Source of the DNA: Athripsodes cinereus
Taxonomy: Eukaryota > Arthropoda > Insecta > Trichoptera > Leptoceridae
Direction of reading: 5' to 3'
Assembly: GCA_947579605.1 (NCBI GenBank)
Contig: OX388312.1
Span: 6,324,001-6,388,000, forward strand
DNA length: 64,000 nucleotides
Numbering within the stretch: the stretch's first letter is position 1; each line of letters begins with the position of its first letter. The translations under genes were made by a program, and so were the position numbers. Shown here piece by piece: positions 23,878 to 37,068 of this stretch. The notes under the pieces are model-generated. The model ran no database searches. It was not told where the DNA came from and was given only the letters and a program-made list of their open reading frames with translations.

Positions 23878-26193
23878 TGAGCCAAATATCTAGCCTGGAG
23901 GATATGACTGGAATTTAGAGAATATTCTTTTTAACACTTTCCCCCCGATTTGGTTATTTTTTTATTGGCATTTCAACAGGCTTTTAACAAAACTTTTATA
24001 TCACACAATAAGGTATAAAACTAACCCAGTCATAGAATGCATAAATATTTAGAGATAATGTATTCATTGATTTTGACATTAAAAGAGCACACATATGTAT
24101 ATATTATAAAAAAATAATTAATCTTTAAACAAAAATCAAAACCAATAAAGCTATGTTATAGTAAATAGTAATATTGAAAAAAAAAATAGTTATAAGAAAA
24201 ACTATAAAAAAATTAAACACAATCCAAAGATAATCATAAAAAATAAAAATTTGTAATAATAAAAACTAAAACAAAACTCAACTATATGTAAGAGAAAAAA
24301 GATTTGAAGTTTATATAAAATATTTACAGAAAAATATGTAAATAAATAAACTTTGATTTATCATCTCACTTTTCTTTAACTAAAAAATTTCCGTTATTAA
24401 TATAATAGTTCTGGGGATACTTGTTACAATTCACTTTCATTATAAAATTACTGCTACTTATGTATGTACTATTTGGTATAATTATGTATCTACTCCAAGA
24501 GGATATCTACATAATATCTGATATTACACAGCTGTTATTAGACATAAATACTATGACAATTCTCAGAGGAGTACCTTTTCTATATTAGCATCAGTAACAC
24601 TTCTCTCAAACTATTGTAGTACCTATCTGTCGCAGGATGATTGAGATAATAAGTCTTTACGCCAAAAATTTTAGTCCTTTTTTTAATACAAGGACAGAGA
24701 TACGTATTCCGTGCTATGAAAATTGATTCTTATATTGCAAAAAATTTCATTTGTTTAAAGAAAAGTGTTTTTAATACGTCATAAACGGCGCACTGGCCAT
24801 TGACAATATTATTAAGGTCAACAGATTTCATTTACACAATTATTCAAGTAGGTAAACACATAAAATATTTTAAATTTGTTAAACAGTTTTTGTGAACCTT
24901 GAGAACCTTTTTTATGGTATAAAAATTTATGGTAACATAATACGCACAAAAAAAAAACATTTTAATTTGCTGAACATTTATCAATAAATACCAATTTTAA
25001 TTTAATTCTACTTTTTGATCAAGTATCTACTTACTTATTATGATTTCCGAAATTCTCTCAAATTGAGTTTGTAAATATGATGTCCTATAATTGAATAATT
25101 TCCTTGATTTGTATTGCTATTTTTATTTTATTTAAAGCCAGCTTGACAGTCGCAAAACCTTATTTGGGCAGTGGATAACATAAAACAAATCATAAATAAA
25201 TTATAAATTTAAAACTAACTACAAAAACACAACCTCATAATGAAAAAAACTTACAAATTTTTGTTAAACACCTCACAATAAAACTAAGAACACTCTTAAA
25301 AAATTTCAGACCGAGTACACGAATACTTCCCAATCAGAGCCACCCGCGCTTCGTCACAAAACTTGTTTATTATTACTAGTGATAATGATACTATCTACAC
25401 TGTATCCTTAAATCGAAAATAATAACTTTCGATTAATATCTACTGAATACTCGTCAAAATATTCGTCTGAATACTCGTCAAAAAATCTGGTTACAATATA
25501 TAATAAAAAAAACATTGTCGGTTTTAGAGGAAGGTATTTTACCAAAGTCCAATTATCTCCTTTTGACTGGCACACATCTTTTTAAACTCAAGATCGAATA
25601 TTTTATTTCTTCAAATCTCATTTCAAAATTTTAAACCTGAGTTGGTACCTACATAACATTATTATTACTATTAAGGTTGTTTGCTAAATCCTTTATAATG
25701 TTCTATCTCTGATTTCCCGTGTCAGTCGTTTACTGAAAACGCGTCGTGGATACGTTTTCCTTCACTTCTTTATTATTACCCCAAATAATATTATGTATAT
25801 ATAATATCTACGCTCAAGGTATGAGTGAATCTAATCTACCTTGTAATACCTTCAACTCCTACATACTTTTATCAGCTGATGATAATCTTTTTCTACGAAA
25901 CGAAAACCTCTGTATGTTGGGTTATTCACTTCACTTGGGTTATTTTTTTTTTACATTTTGTTTCATCTGTTCCTGGTAAAGAATAAATGACACACTGTTT
26001 TTTTGTAAGTTAACGATTGTTCTGTAATGGGCAGTTATTCGGAAAACGTTGAAACATTTCACATTTTCAATTCTGCGATGAGCTAAGTCACTTATTCTTA
26101 ATTTCTTTTTAAATTGCATTTGAGAATACAGCCTGCATGTTGAAAATATACCGTACACATACGCTGGATGTCTTGAGTGGTTAAATAAGTTCA

Positions 26194-26640
26194 TTATTTA
26201 TTTATTTATTTATTTATTTATTAACAATTCACGGCGCTAGCCTTTTACATGTTGTTATACATTTACATACATAGTTCATATGATGCATATACAAGTGTAG
26301 AATATTAAGACACAACAATCATAATAAAAAATAAAAAAAAAAAAAACACAAAAAAAGAACAACACAGCTATCAGTATCACAGCATAAGTTATGAATGGAA
26401 AAAAAAGTCAATGGATCACAGTCAATTCGATAGTAGGTTATATTGTCAAATTTTCAATAAAAGAGTATTTATGAGATTATTTCAAACAAAAATAAATGGG
26501 ACGTCAAGTAGCACACAGTCTTTAAAAATGGATGTTGTAGAATTAATAATATTCAGTGTCAATAGAAGCTGAGAAAAGTCAAATTATTGAAAAATGTCAA
26601 AACAAAAACAAATATTTAGTGTGGTCATTATATTGGTATT
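26194..26640. repeat. (TTTA)n-headed dispersed repeat, copy 2
   Basis: A TTTA microsatellite at 26194-26222 is followed by AATTCACGGCGCTAGCCTTT, a TACAT-rich stretch, an A-rich stretch and spaced TGTCAAA motifs. This is the same organisation as 14901-15240. Confidence 0.45.
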
Positions 26641-26705
26641 GAAAATTAAGAGTGTGTTTCTCTAAAATCTTCCACTGTACATGTTCGATTTCCGCCGTAT
26701 ATGTA

Positions 26706-27346
26706 GGAGGGCGGTATAAAAAGTTTGAAAGAAGATGGCAAAGCTCATCAAGAAAGGCTAAGGAATATAGTTGCGCATCTTTTAAAAGACAATCACTGAA
26801 ATTTGAGGCATTTTGGATGCGCAGTTGATATTTGACAATCGTTTGAGTGAGTTCAGTGAGTTTTTTTTAATTAAAACGAAAAAATTAGTACCTTTCTCAA
26901 TACTCACTACAGCAGCATACTACAAGCAACGTACGACAAGCCGAAGGCAGAAATTGCGGGAAAACGGATACAACTGTAGAAAAAAAAACATTATAAAGAC
27001 AATGCACCTCAGTGGTTACCACGGCGAGAATCCATGATATACGGTCTGAACTGCTTGACCAACTTCCTTACTCACCAGACCTAGTCCTGAGTGACTTTTT
27101 TTCCTTACTCTAAAAATTCTGCTAAAGGGAAAGATATTTTCGCCAAATAAGGTGGCAATCAACTTCGCAAACAATTATTTTGCAGAAATTGACGTTGGAT
27201 AGGTACTAGATGAATGGGTTTAAGAAGTAGGAGCATCACTGGATTTACAAATTGTGTAGATTTAGAAGGAGACCATGTAGAAAAAAAATATTATAAAAAA
27301 ACTACTTGTACCTTTGTTAAGTCGGAAACTTTTCAGACCACCCTCG
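26706..27346 (+). mobile_element. Internally deleted mariner element
   Basis: The inverted termini GGAGGGCGGTATAAAAAGTT and AACTTTTCAGACCACCCTCG are imperfect but clearly paired, and both are flanked by TA (26704-26705 and 27347-27348). Broken frames between them give mariner transposase C-terminal text: HYKDNAP, then ELLDQLPYSPDLVLSDFF, later HHWIYKL. The PYSPDL block is the classic mariner motif. Multiple stops and frameshifts are present. At 641 bp it is about half the usual 1.3-kb mariner length, so it is a dead, internally deleted copy. Confidence 0.82.
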
Positions 27347-28622
27347 TAAGTAGATATTTAGGTATAGTTTTATAGGCATCTAGAATATTCTATTTATATT
27401 ATATGTAGGTGTACTACAATCTTTTCTTTCTATTTTTGTCAGTATAACCAACCTATACGTTTTGGTGTTCTGCAAATATTTTTCCAATAAATATTACCTT
27501 ACGTATTGACTTTGGGTTCGTCTGATACATGAACATTTCCAATGAAAGATCGCATGCTTGAAACTAATTCGACCTAACTCAAATAGAATTTTGTACTAAT
27601 TTTTTTTAGTGAGTACACGTATTTACTCATGTAATCAAAAATTATTATGGCGCGACGAAATACTTCAAATATATGTATCACATTTTTTTTTTTTTTTAGA
27701 TCTTAGTTACATATGTATGTGATTGGAGCAAAACTTCTTTGTTGAATTATGCCAAAAAACACAAATGAATATAGTCTAGTATTCACAATAGTCTTTTGAA
27801 AAGTGCGTTATATTTTGTGAGATGTCAAATTTTCTTAAAACAATTGAAAATGTTTTAAAAAACTAATGTTAAAGTAAGACAATGCCACCATTACTTGATA
27901 TTGTTAACATAAATAGAAAATTTTGGAACAACAGTTATTAGCAACAAAGACCAATAATAATTGTTGACAGCAATTTCATGTAAACTAGCATGTATTTATT
28001 ATAAGGAGTAATATAAAACTTTGAACAGTCATAACGATAAATGACATCCCGTGACGTGACATTGTCTAGTTTTGGTCCGTCATAGGTACAGATGTAAAAT
28101 AAAGTATCACAATATAATTTTGTAGGTTGTAAACCAATAGAATACAGTCATCCTAAAAAGAATTAATATATTTCAAATAAAATAGATGCACAACTTTTTT
28201 TATATTAGATGATATAAGAAGAATGAGCGGATGCAAGAGGAGTGTGTGCGTATAAATAAGTAACGACGGATCGGACATGTGAAACAAATGAATAAGGAAA
28301 GGATGACTTACTTAGGTACCTACTTAAACCTATTTTTTCTAGTTCGGTTATGAATTTTCGTCTCTTGATTATTGCACATATAGTATTATTTAGTTCGTTG
28401 TTACCTGATAATTTATTTTTTGTTGCCCGTTTTACTAGTATGCAATTTTCTCATTGTTAATTTTTATAAAAGCTGATAACATTATTTGATTTTTCGCTGC
28501 TTTAGGTTAACTGAATTTTGGAGGTGCGAAAAATAACAATATATATGTTGGTAGGTATACCAATATTATTCGCAATAAACAATGAACAAGATTAAAATAT
28601 TCATTCAAAATATATATACCTA

Positions 28623-28800
28623 CACTGAGAAAAATACTAAGGAAATTTCACAACGAATTATTAGTACATATCAGATTAGGACCAGAGATAGTACAAACGA
28701 TTCATTAGTACAAATCTATAATATTAACTTTTCGCAAATAAATTGTTGGTAAATTTACCAACGACTTGTTTGCGATAGGTAAATTTTGTGTGAAATAAAT
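28623..28800. mobile_element. Second left end of the 16.7-kb transposon family
   Basis: CACTGAGAAAAATACTAAGG follows TA at 28621-28622 and matches 16728 onward for about 160 bp, including AGGACCAGAGAT and three of the AACGAWTCRTTRGTAC-like motifs. The right terminus was not found nearby, so this copy is truncated or a shorter derivative with a decayed end. Confidence 0.7.
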
Positions 28801-29213
28801 ACCTACTGAATAAAATATCTAACTTAAGACTGTAATGTTGGATGATTTTCATTAATTTATTCCAAAAATTTCCGCCTTTTTGTTTAGTGTTTTCTTTTAT
28901 TATTACAAATTATCCTCGCTTCGATATTTTTTTGAACTATCTGTTGGAGATGCTGACCTTTTGTAGTCAGCGGACAAGTGGAAAGAATGGATTTGCCTAC
29001 CTTTATTCCTGTCTTGTCGCTGGTTGATTTTATGCTGGTTTTTCCACATCCACTTTCACAATATCAAGATATGTTTTAATTCCGACGGTATGCATTCCTG
29101 AAGATATTACATTAATATCTGACACTGTCATTCACTACCCCAACTATTTAAATGTATTATTTTGAAAATAATATTCAATATGTACTAATAAGATTTTTCT
29201 CTTTTCTTTTCAG

Positions 29214-29305
29214 CTACCACTCAGAGTTCTTCCTGCGGCAGTTGCAATCGTTGTACCCTAGGAGCGTCCCTGATAATCTTGCATATCCTCATTATTCGAA
29301 GATAA
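29214..29305 (+). CDS. beat: Beat-like gene, last coding exon with GPI-type C-terminus
   Basis: The acceptor is a strong pyrimidine tract ending CTTTTCAG at 29213. Joined to the single G left at 11770, the frame reads ATTQSSSCGSCNRC, then a hydrophobic run LGASLIILHILII, then RR and TAA at 29303-29305. A short Ser/Cys-rich stem followed by a C-terminal hydrophobic stretch and almost no cytoplasmic tail suggests a GPI-anchor signal; a very short transmembrane anchor is the alternative. With the two exons above, 161 residues of the protein are visible. The exon is assigned by matching phase, splice acceptor, a stop at the expected place and a plausible anchor, not by strong sequence conservation, so it is less certain than the Ig exons. 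Confidence 0.75.
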
Positions 29306-30030
29306 CAACTAAATCAAAGTGATTTAATCAAAAAATAAATGTGAATTTCTGTGTAAAGTATTAAAAAAAATATCACTTTATTAATATTTTCGAATTAATT
29401 ATAACTTATCATCAATTATAATGATAAATAAAATAAAATAATAGGTATCAAAAAATCCAAAGTAATGAAAAATAATTTATAATTATATATACCTATAAGT
29501 ATTGTAAAATTAGACAGTAAAAACTGTAAGATGCCAAAATTATAAATGTTTAAAAATAAGTAAAATTTAAATTTAATTTTTATTTTTGATTACTAAATAA
29601 GTACCTAACTACTATAATCAATAATTTTAATTAAATATAATTATTTATTTCATCTTTTGTAAATATAATATAACATTATTAAAATATTAAAATAAATAAA
29701 AAATAAATATCAATATGTATTATAATATAATAAGAATTATTATTGCATATTAAGTTTGATCGATTCTATACATACAATTATTATTATACTAACTATTTAT
29801 TATTATTATCAAATTATAAGAATATTTTTTATTTTATTTTATTTTGACTTTTTATTATAATTTTAGTTTTATGACGTATTAAAATGAAAAAGGTTGTGTA
29901 GCTACTTTTTATTGTTATAATAATTATATTATATTGAAATAAAATTTTGTTGCTATGTATGAAAATGAAATATAATTATCTTTGTTTTAAATAAACTTTT
30001 GCTCCATATTTTGTATTTGTTATATTTTTC
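29306..30030 (+). other. Probable 3' UTR and downstream AT-rich flank of the Beat-like gene
   Basis: Extremely AT-rich sequence follows the stop codon. AATAAA occurs at 29334-29339, only about 30 bases after the stop, and there are several overlapping AATAAA matches near 29422-29440. A later one near 29988 is followed by a T/G-rich stretch. The real cleavage site cannot be chosen from sequence alone. Confidence 0.4.
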
Positions 30031-30203
30031 ATGTTAATCCTTGTTTCAACGACAACCAAGACTGAATATTATTCTTTCTATAGGCAAATGAACACATTGA
30101 AATTTACTTATTTATACATAAAACGGTGTACAAGCCTTTATACAAGGCTTTACAAAGTGACTCAAGATATTTGACATTAAATAAACAATAATAATAATAA
30201 TAG

Positions 30204-30382
30204 GTTCGTCGGTAGCCTGGAGGTAGAGTCTCGGCCTCGTGAACATGGGGTCGGTGGTTCGATACCAGGTGCCGGCAAACTCCCCTTTCACGACACAAGC
30301 TTTTAGTAGCTTACTGTGAAAGGTGTATAAGGTTGTATTTGGGTTTATAACAAACAAAACCCAGATATATCTTTTTTTTTTT
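30204..30382 (+). repeat. tRNA-derived SINE A, copy 4 (best preserved)
   Basis: Full head GTTCGTCGGTAGCCTGGAGG, with B box GGTTCGATACC at 30256-30266. The body is CCCCTTTCACGACACAAGC, TAGTAGCTTACTGTGAAAGG and AAGGTTGTATTTGGG, ending in CCAGATATATC plus a long T run and then A-rich sequence. It is preceded by (AAT)n. It is useful as the reference copy of the family. Confidence 0.85.
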
Positions 30383-32235
30383 AAAAAAAAAGGTTTATAC
30401 CTACCTGCTACGAAATTTTTTAAAATTTTAAATATTTAAAAAAAAATTTAAATTTAAAATTTAAAACAAAACCGATCCAAAAATTATGGTAAACCATTAA
30501 CTTACATAATTATATTTAGAAACTAAGATGCACTAGGTTACACGCATATCTATTTAACTAGTTACAAATCCATAAATAATATTATTATTTTTTCATTTAA
30601 AAATCAATATCTTGCATAAATATAATTATAATTTTAAAACATTTAATATCTAATGATACGCATACGAATTAAAATTTTATTTTCTTTAAAATATTTATAC
30701 TGGAATTGAATGTTAAATTGTATGAATAATTTTGAATCAAAAAGACTTTAATAATGGAATTCGATTTAAATTTTAGAATCATTCACGATTTATTCAAATT
30801 CAAATATTTTTATTTCAACAAAAATTTACAACTTAATAATATTATATAGGTACACACCTTATTATTCAAAAACACATTTATTACATATCAAAATTGAGGG
30901 TTATATATGTAAAGATACATAAAAGAAACATTATTTTGTTTGGACATATAAATCGGGCTAGTCCAAAATTTTTGTTTTTAACTAAGTAGGTGTGTATGTA
31001 AAATATTCTATGCTCTATAAAATGTTCTTCAAAACTGTATTTTTCTAATCAGTCGAATTCTATGAAATTTATGAGAAAAATAGCGAAGAAGTATGAAGTT
31101 ATTATGAAAACAGCTAATATTTAATAAATTAGATACTAAGCCTTACTATAGACATAATAGTATATATCTATAGACTACCTACATATATAGCAAAATAATT
31201 TGAACACTTAGGGGATGGGAATGGACTCTGAGAATAGTCATAATATTGTCCAGACGATTGAAAAGCAGTTGGCTCAATTGGAAGAGTTTTGAAGAGGCCT
31301 TTACCAAGCAGTGATGAAAAGAGGGCTAGCAGTAGGTTAGTAAGCTATTATCTTGATTTGTAAGTACCAATGCATATAATAGTTCTGATTACAAATAATA
31401 TTTTCGTAATTATATCTATCCTACAGACCAGCTTATTATCTCCAACAAGCGGCGAATCTAACGGATACAGAGATCATCCTCCACGTATCATAATAAATAA
31501 GACTTTCAGAATAAGTGGCATATCTTCTTGGTGATATTATAAACACGTTAATATAATAACATGTCACATAATCTAACTCAATGTTTTCAAAGTCGCTACG
31601 CTACTTATTTTTGTATCGTATACAGCATACGAGTACTCTTGTTACTAAAAGGCATAATATTCTGAATTTCGCCATTTGTAAACCTATACCTACTTATATT
31701 TTTTGAAGAACTCTCTAAAACTTAGAAAATTCAGTGAAAAAGCTTTTCTTTTCTGAACTTAGATAAGAAATTAAGAATAATCATTATAATGATTCCAAGA
31801 TAATTAGTAGGTTCATTATAAGAAATATAAATTTAGATAAAAACAATTTTACTTTCCGGTTTTTTGCGGAGTGTTAATTGTTTTCAAATAATTTTCTCCC
31901 TGGCCCTTAAGAGTATCACGTTCATAAATCTGTTGAGGTAGGTACATTCTACTTATCTGAAAAATAATAAATTATAAGAAGTTTAATCCACTTTTAATGT
32001 CCTGATTCCTTTTATTATCTTCATTTAATTATCATATTATTGTTATTTGAATACACTTAGTATAGTAGTATTATTTTAAAGTAAATATTATATAAATATT
32101 AACGGTGGATTTTCCAAATAAAGCAGAAACACATATTTGGAAAATATGTATACCTACCTATGACTTTTTTTGAATTTCATACAAGTACCTAGCTACCAAA
32201 AAAAATGCGTTAAATTAAAAATATTTGAGGTGATA
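30383..32235. other. No gene seen; AT-rich flank
   Basis: Begins with AT-only palindromic runs at 30370-30470. The rest is AT-rich unique sequence without recognisable coding or element ends. Confidence 0.5.
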
Positions 32236-32423
32236 ATGGCAGGTGTTCGAATAAATAAAGACATTTTACATCTTTCAGTGATGAGGTTTGCCACCCATTC
32301 TGAATGTCTTTATTTTTTCGTTGGCGCGGAGACGACGGCTTGCATGTTTATGACATGCAAGTATGCTGGTCTGTTGGCTACCGCACACGTGGGAAATGCC
32401 GTTATGGTATAGTAGTAGTAGTA
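32236..32423 (+). repeat. Dispersed repeat family X, copy 5
   Basis: Well-preserved: GGCAGGTGTTCGAATAAATA, AGACATTTTACATCTTTCAG, GATGAGGTTTGCCACCCATT, TTGCATGTTTATGACATGC, TGGTCTGTTGGCTACCGC and GAAATGCCGTTATGGTATAG, ending in (TAG)n. It is followed within 50 bp by a LINE tail. Confidence 0.8.
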
Positions 32424-32469
32424 AATATAATTATTTAACTTAATCTTTAAAATCGTTATCATCATCATA

Positions 32470-32645
32470 GCCCTCAACGCTCCTCTCGGGAGCATATGGC
32501 AGAAATCAACCTCCTCCATTCAGAGCGTCCCTGTGTCAATCGCGTAACCTCTTCCCACGATATTCCCTGCGCTCTGATGTCGTTGTCTTAGGAACGATGT
32601 ATTGTGAAAGAGGGATGCCCGGGCCAACGGAACCCTTGCGGACTG
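32470..32645 (-). pseudogene. LINE tail remnant (WEEV-AQRS-REER family), copy 3
   Basis: The reverse complement of the 3388-type tail: on the + strand GCCCTCAACGCTCCTCTCGG, then CCTCCTCCATTCAGAGCGTC, CGTAACCTCTTCCCACGA and CCTCTTTCACAATACATCG reversed in order. Frame shifts break the coding region. Confidence 0.6.
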
Positions 32646-35269
32646 TAGGCTAAAATTCTCGAACAGAAGACCCTTTAAAATACTATTCAAATATTAAATT
32701 CAAAACTGATAGATTCTATTGATTTTACCTACCATTTGTAGAGAATAAGTGACGATTCAAATAAAAATATTCACAAATCACTCGTACCGGGTGGAATGCC
32801 TATGAATAATAAATAATAAATAAAAATAATATAAGAGATTAATACAAAAGTGAGGGTATGTTTATTCAATGCCCCTAATTCAAACTAATACGTTACGAAC
32901 TAGCAAGAAAATATAAGTAAACAATATTGTTTATCGCGAAGAAGTGAAGTACGGCAGCAGCAAAATTGAAGCCTAGAATTTACAAGCTGAAATTCCAAGA
33001 CACAGACTGCTGGACTATTCAAAAATAAAATATGAAAATGGTAGGTATAGGACCAAAGAAAAAATGTTTGTACTCTCATATAAATAAGGGCAGATGTGCA
33101 ATTACAAGAGTTTTCGAGGTCAAAGCTGGCATAAGTAATTAAAATTAACATAAAATAGGTTCTTAAGTTATGTGGAAGGATTTTATAATAAGTATGTAAG
33201 TTCCATTGGATAAATTATACTAATACTAATAAAAGTATGCTCTATATAGAATGGTGATCATCCATCCATGGTATAGGGAAATCCCTTAAGTGGATGGTTC
33301 TCAATTCTAAAGCGTTCGCTAATTCCAGACAACCTTATCTATTAAACGGTTTGGAAAGATATCAGCTATATGCTGATACATACCTACATAGTTCGTTCTT
33401 TCAGTACCTACTAGAGATGGCGTTTATAGTACCTACATACATAGTGTACATACAGCGCTGCCTTACATAATCCACCCATTCAAGCATCATCCGCCCGGCT
33501 CTCTCTCTCATTGAATACAATCTATTGTACGATTAGTTGGTACAAGATCATTACTTTCATTAACATAACATTATTAGTAGATCCTTTATTGTCATTTTGT
33601 CATTAATCATTTTTATGGTGTGAAAATGATCAATGATTATTTGAAATATTTTAAGAATTTTTAAAGAAATCTTTGTATTATTTTATTTCATTTATTTACA
33701 ATTTTTTTTAATCAAAAGAATTTATTTATTTGTTCAACAATATCAAACCTTTAAACTAAACAAAATATAGGTAATTATTCATTTTTAGAAAATCGTATCT
33801 TTCAAATATCAAAGCTCCTTAATATAATGTTTATCTTTCAAAAACTAAAGGACATAAATAAATTCAAATCGTTACTAATGAATCCTAATAATCTGAGTAT
33901 TTTCCTGCATACCTGAGATAATTTCACCCAAGAGATAAGAGGTAAGAGATCATATGTAGGATTTACAAAGGTTCACACAATAAATAATGCAGTCTCTGTT
34001 TTAAAATACCAATTTAAGTATCTTTTCATTTTATTAGTTGGAACAGAAATGAAAAAAAAAAATGAAAAGAGGAAAGTCAAGAAACATAAAAAGAAAGGAA
34101 TTGTATAGTTAAATATCAGTATGCACAACATAATATGTAGTTAGTTGGAAGACATCGCATTTTAGCGATAAACTCGCCCTCTGTACATTGAATTGTATAA
34201 CTGATATTTTTACGATACTGTTTTATTTATATGTAATATTGTAATTTTAATGCAAAATTGTAACGAATGTACAGTGAAGAATAAAATAAATAAATATGTA
34301 AATAATAATAATATTAGGAAGGTATTCAGTTATACCTACATTTCAGTATGTTTATGTCATTACATAATTATATTCCACTGCAGTACTCACTGAGCAAATA
34401 TATTATATTATTATAGGTATGCAATGCATGGATCAACTGTACGAAATTCTTTTAGAAAGCTCCAGAATTCAAACCAGCTGAGTGTGTATAATTTGGGAAA
34501 CGTTGAAATTTTCTAATATTCGTTGGAAGTCTCACACGTTTTCTTTTTTGCACGATACAAACTTCTTTAAAAAATATAATAACAGATTTATAAATAGATG
34601 AAATTGATAAACAATGGCGAAATATTTATTTATTAAACTAAATACGAAATTGTTCTCAAGTAAGACGGTTGTGAGTGTTTGAATTTATTCAAAGTCTACA
34701 AAGTAAACAATACATGACTTCAATACATAGTACCTATACATATTATAACGTGCATTATCTAATCTACAATAATATTATTATATACGTATACATTTATACA
34801 AACATACCTCTTGTAATCACTTTCTTGCTTAAACTTAAAACTTCCTCCAACTTTATTACTTATTAGTAGTAGTAGTAGTAGTAGTAGTAGTAGAAGCGGA
34901 GCAACCAACCAACTTCTTCACTTTAACTCGTAGTAGGTAATAATAATAATAATAATATTAAGCATTCCTTTGTGAAAGAAGAGGCGACACGAATAATAGA
35001 AACAACCAACAAAGATAAATATATATTTATAATAATAATATAAATATAGAAGACAGTAAGATAATAGGTATAAAATAGAGATGTGCTTTATGGATATCCG
35101 TCAATGATCTGATATTTAATTTCAACTCACTATCCACACTGATACCAGATTTCAACCCACTATCCAGTGGGTTATCAGATAGTGCAGAATAATATTCCGC
35201 AAGTAAAAAAGTTCCATGCAGTATTTTTGATAAACAGTAGGTAAGTTGGCCAATCTTTTCTGTAAATGT
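32646..35269. other. No gene seen; AT-rich, with a (TAG)n run
   Basis: Contains a (GTA)n run at 34864-34893, an (AAT)n run near 34940-34955 and a small hairpin near 35153 (AACCCAC / GTGGGTT). Nothing else is recognisable. Confidence 0.45.
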
Positions 35270-35465
35270 CGTGTTAAAAATATGTGTTCGAAAAATGACA
35301 CAAAAGATACATTTTACATCTTCAATTCAACAATGAAGTATGCCACCCATTCTGAATGTTTTAATTGGGGTGGACACGTAGAAAACGATATGTATTTTTA
35401 TTATATGCAGCAAATCTACTGTATATTTCACTTGTGAGAGATGCATACTGTGATGATATAGAAGA
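35270..35465 (+). repeat. Dispersed repeat family X, copy 6
   Basis: Matches TATGTGTTCGAAAAATGACA, ATACATTTTACATCTTCAAT, GAAGTATGCCACCCATTCTG, CACTTGTGAGAGATGCAT and TGTGATGATATAGAAGAAG in family order, with moderate divergence. Confidence 0.65.
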
Positions 35466-36244
35466 AGACAAGTTTCATGGTAAAATTTTCAAAATTAACA
35501 CTCATAAAATGAACACTATTTCTTTTATACATTTTATTTACACGGCAGTGTATTTTACGTGTTAAATAAAAAATAACAATAACAATTTAACAGACATATA
35601 AATTGATTATTAATTTTATTAATAATCCTGAATAAAACTTAATTTACAGGTACAAAAAATAAAATTGAAATTGAAATTGAAATGATAGTCCGCGATAAAA
35701 AAATGAGAAATGAGTCTGTCAATAATAAAAAGTCAAAACAAAATGTCAGTTATGGATTTCGAGTCAAGAAATAAAATTAACAGTTGAATAAAAAATAGTT
35801 AATGAATGTCAATAATAAAAAAACATAAAATTTTAATTGAAAACATGTCATAAAAAGTTTAGAACTTCTTTGTCAAAATCCTATAAGTGTTGTTTATTTA
35901 GGAGCAACAAAGATAGTGCATCTACTTTAAAAAGCTTATCCGATTTATGATCCAGCCGTACATTTGGATATCCGTTTTTCGGTATACAACAAAATCGCTA
36001 CCTGTTACATCTCTAATAGAAATATAATATTATTATTCTAATGTATCATGTAAATTTATGTATAATTTATAAAAGCAATTCAAAAGAAAGGATATAACAG
36101 CACCCACTCTCTTTGATATAAGTTAAATCAAGAATCGTAATATGATTATGTTAATTTGAAAATAGTTTATTGGAATCAAAATAACTCGAAAGACTTTTTT
36201 GAAAGATGAATTTAAATCCACTAGCAATGAAAAAGTCTCTTGTT

Positions 36245-36362
36245 TTTTTTCGCAAGTTTTCGAGTGCCCTGTTGGCATTCGTAAAATATCGTGAATATGA
36301 CAGTTTATTTTATCAAATCAGCGATATGGCAACCCATCCTGAACATTACATTTTTCAGGTAG
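36245..36362 (+). repeat. Dispersed repeat family X, 5' partial copy 7
   Basis: CGCAAGTTTTCGAGTGCCCT and AGCGATATGGCAACCCATCC, GAACATTACATTTTTC match the first half of family X. Confidence 0.6.
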
Positions 36363-36945
36363 GTATTTAAACCATAGATATACTAGACATGCAATTCAGT
36401 ACATTATTGCGGAATATTCGTGTTCCAACTTAACGCATTAATTATGCTGTCTCACTCTATATCATTAAGATGATAATGGTTATGCGCTGTCTAACAAACC
36501 GTCTCAACGGACGCTGGTTTAAAACTGGCTGTAAAATTTGATCGGCTGTAGGACCGATTTTTTCTTTGAATTACTTACCTATCTAGTATATCTTTGATTT
36601 AAACTAATTTACTTGTGATATTTTGGTGTTGTCAACCATCATTTTGATAAAGAAGCTTAGGTAGATATTTATTAAAATACTTCTTTTATCAAATAATCAG
36701 TATTTCAAGAATGTTGTCTTCTTTTTCATTCTTCATCTTTTATGCAATGCTACAAATGAGACATAAACATGTTTGACAAGTAGTATGACGAAGAAAGCAA
36801 AACGAAGGAATCCAACTACTTAGTCAACTAATCGTTAATTAGGACATCGACTGATCGACCAAATCAATGTTCGGTCTATTTCAACTTTTTACTCTTTTCA
36901 CACCTTTTTTATTTTTAGATAAATACTAACTTACTTACTTACTAG

Positions 36946-37068
36946 TTAGCCATCTCTCCACTGCTGGATAAAGACCTCTTCCAAACTCTTCCAAACGTCG
37001 CGATCCTGTGCCCTCTGTATTCATTTCCTTTCCGCGATTGGAGTAATGTCATCAGTCCATCTCTTTTG
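36946..37068 (-). pseudogene. LINE tail remnant (RWTDDI-EEVFIQQW)
   Basis: On the - strand: RWTDDITPIAERK, a stop, IQRAQDRDVWKSLEEVF, IQQWRDG and stop. This is the common C-terminus of RTE/CR1-like LINE proteins in arthropods. A + strand scrap of the same kind (MEEDFAQEWAEKK) follows at about 37121-37170, so two decayed tails lie head to head. Confidence 0.65.

Larger units (their letters stand above)
11771..29213 (+). other. 17.4-kb last intron of the Beat-like gene
   Basis: The intron is bounded by GTAATA at 11771 and TTTTCAG at 29213. It carries the transposable elements listed separately. I see no other coding exon: stretches 12380-14130, 18560-20720, 23880-26180 and 27360-28620 contain only AT-rich unique sequence, homopolymer runs and scattered TAGGTACCTA-type motifs. 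An unrecognised alternative exon or nested small gene cannot be excluded. Confidence 0.65.

Noticed and set aside
30204..30280. Functional tRNA gene
   Set aside because: A and B boxes are present, but the same sequence with the same unrelated body recurs at 6573, 7401 and 52204, so it is the head of a SINE; the cloverleaf was not supported.
32900..33151. 83-codon - strand frame as a gene
   Set aside because: No recognisable domain, no supporting splice or promoter context; length is within chance for this window.
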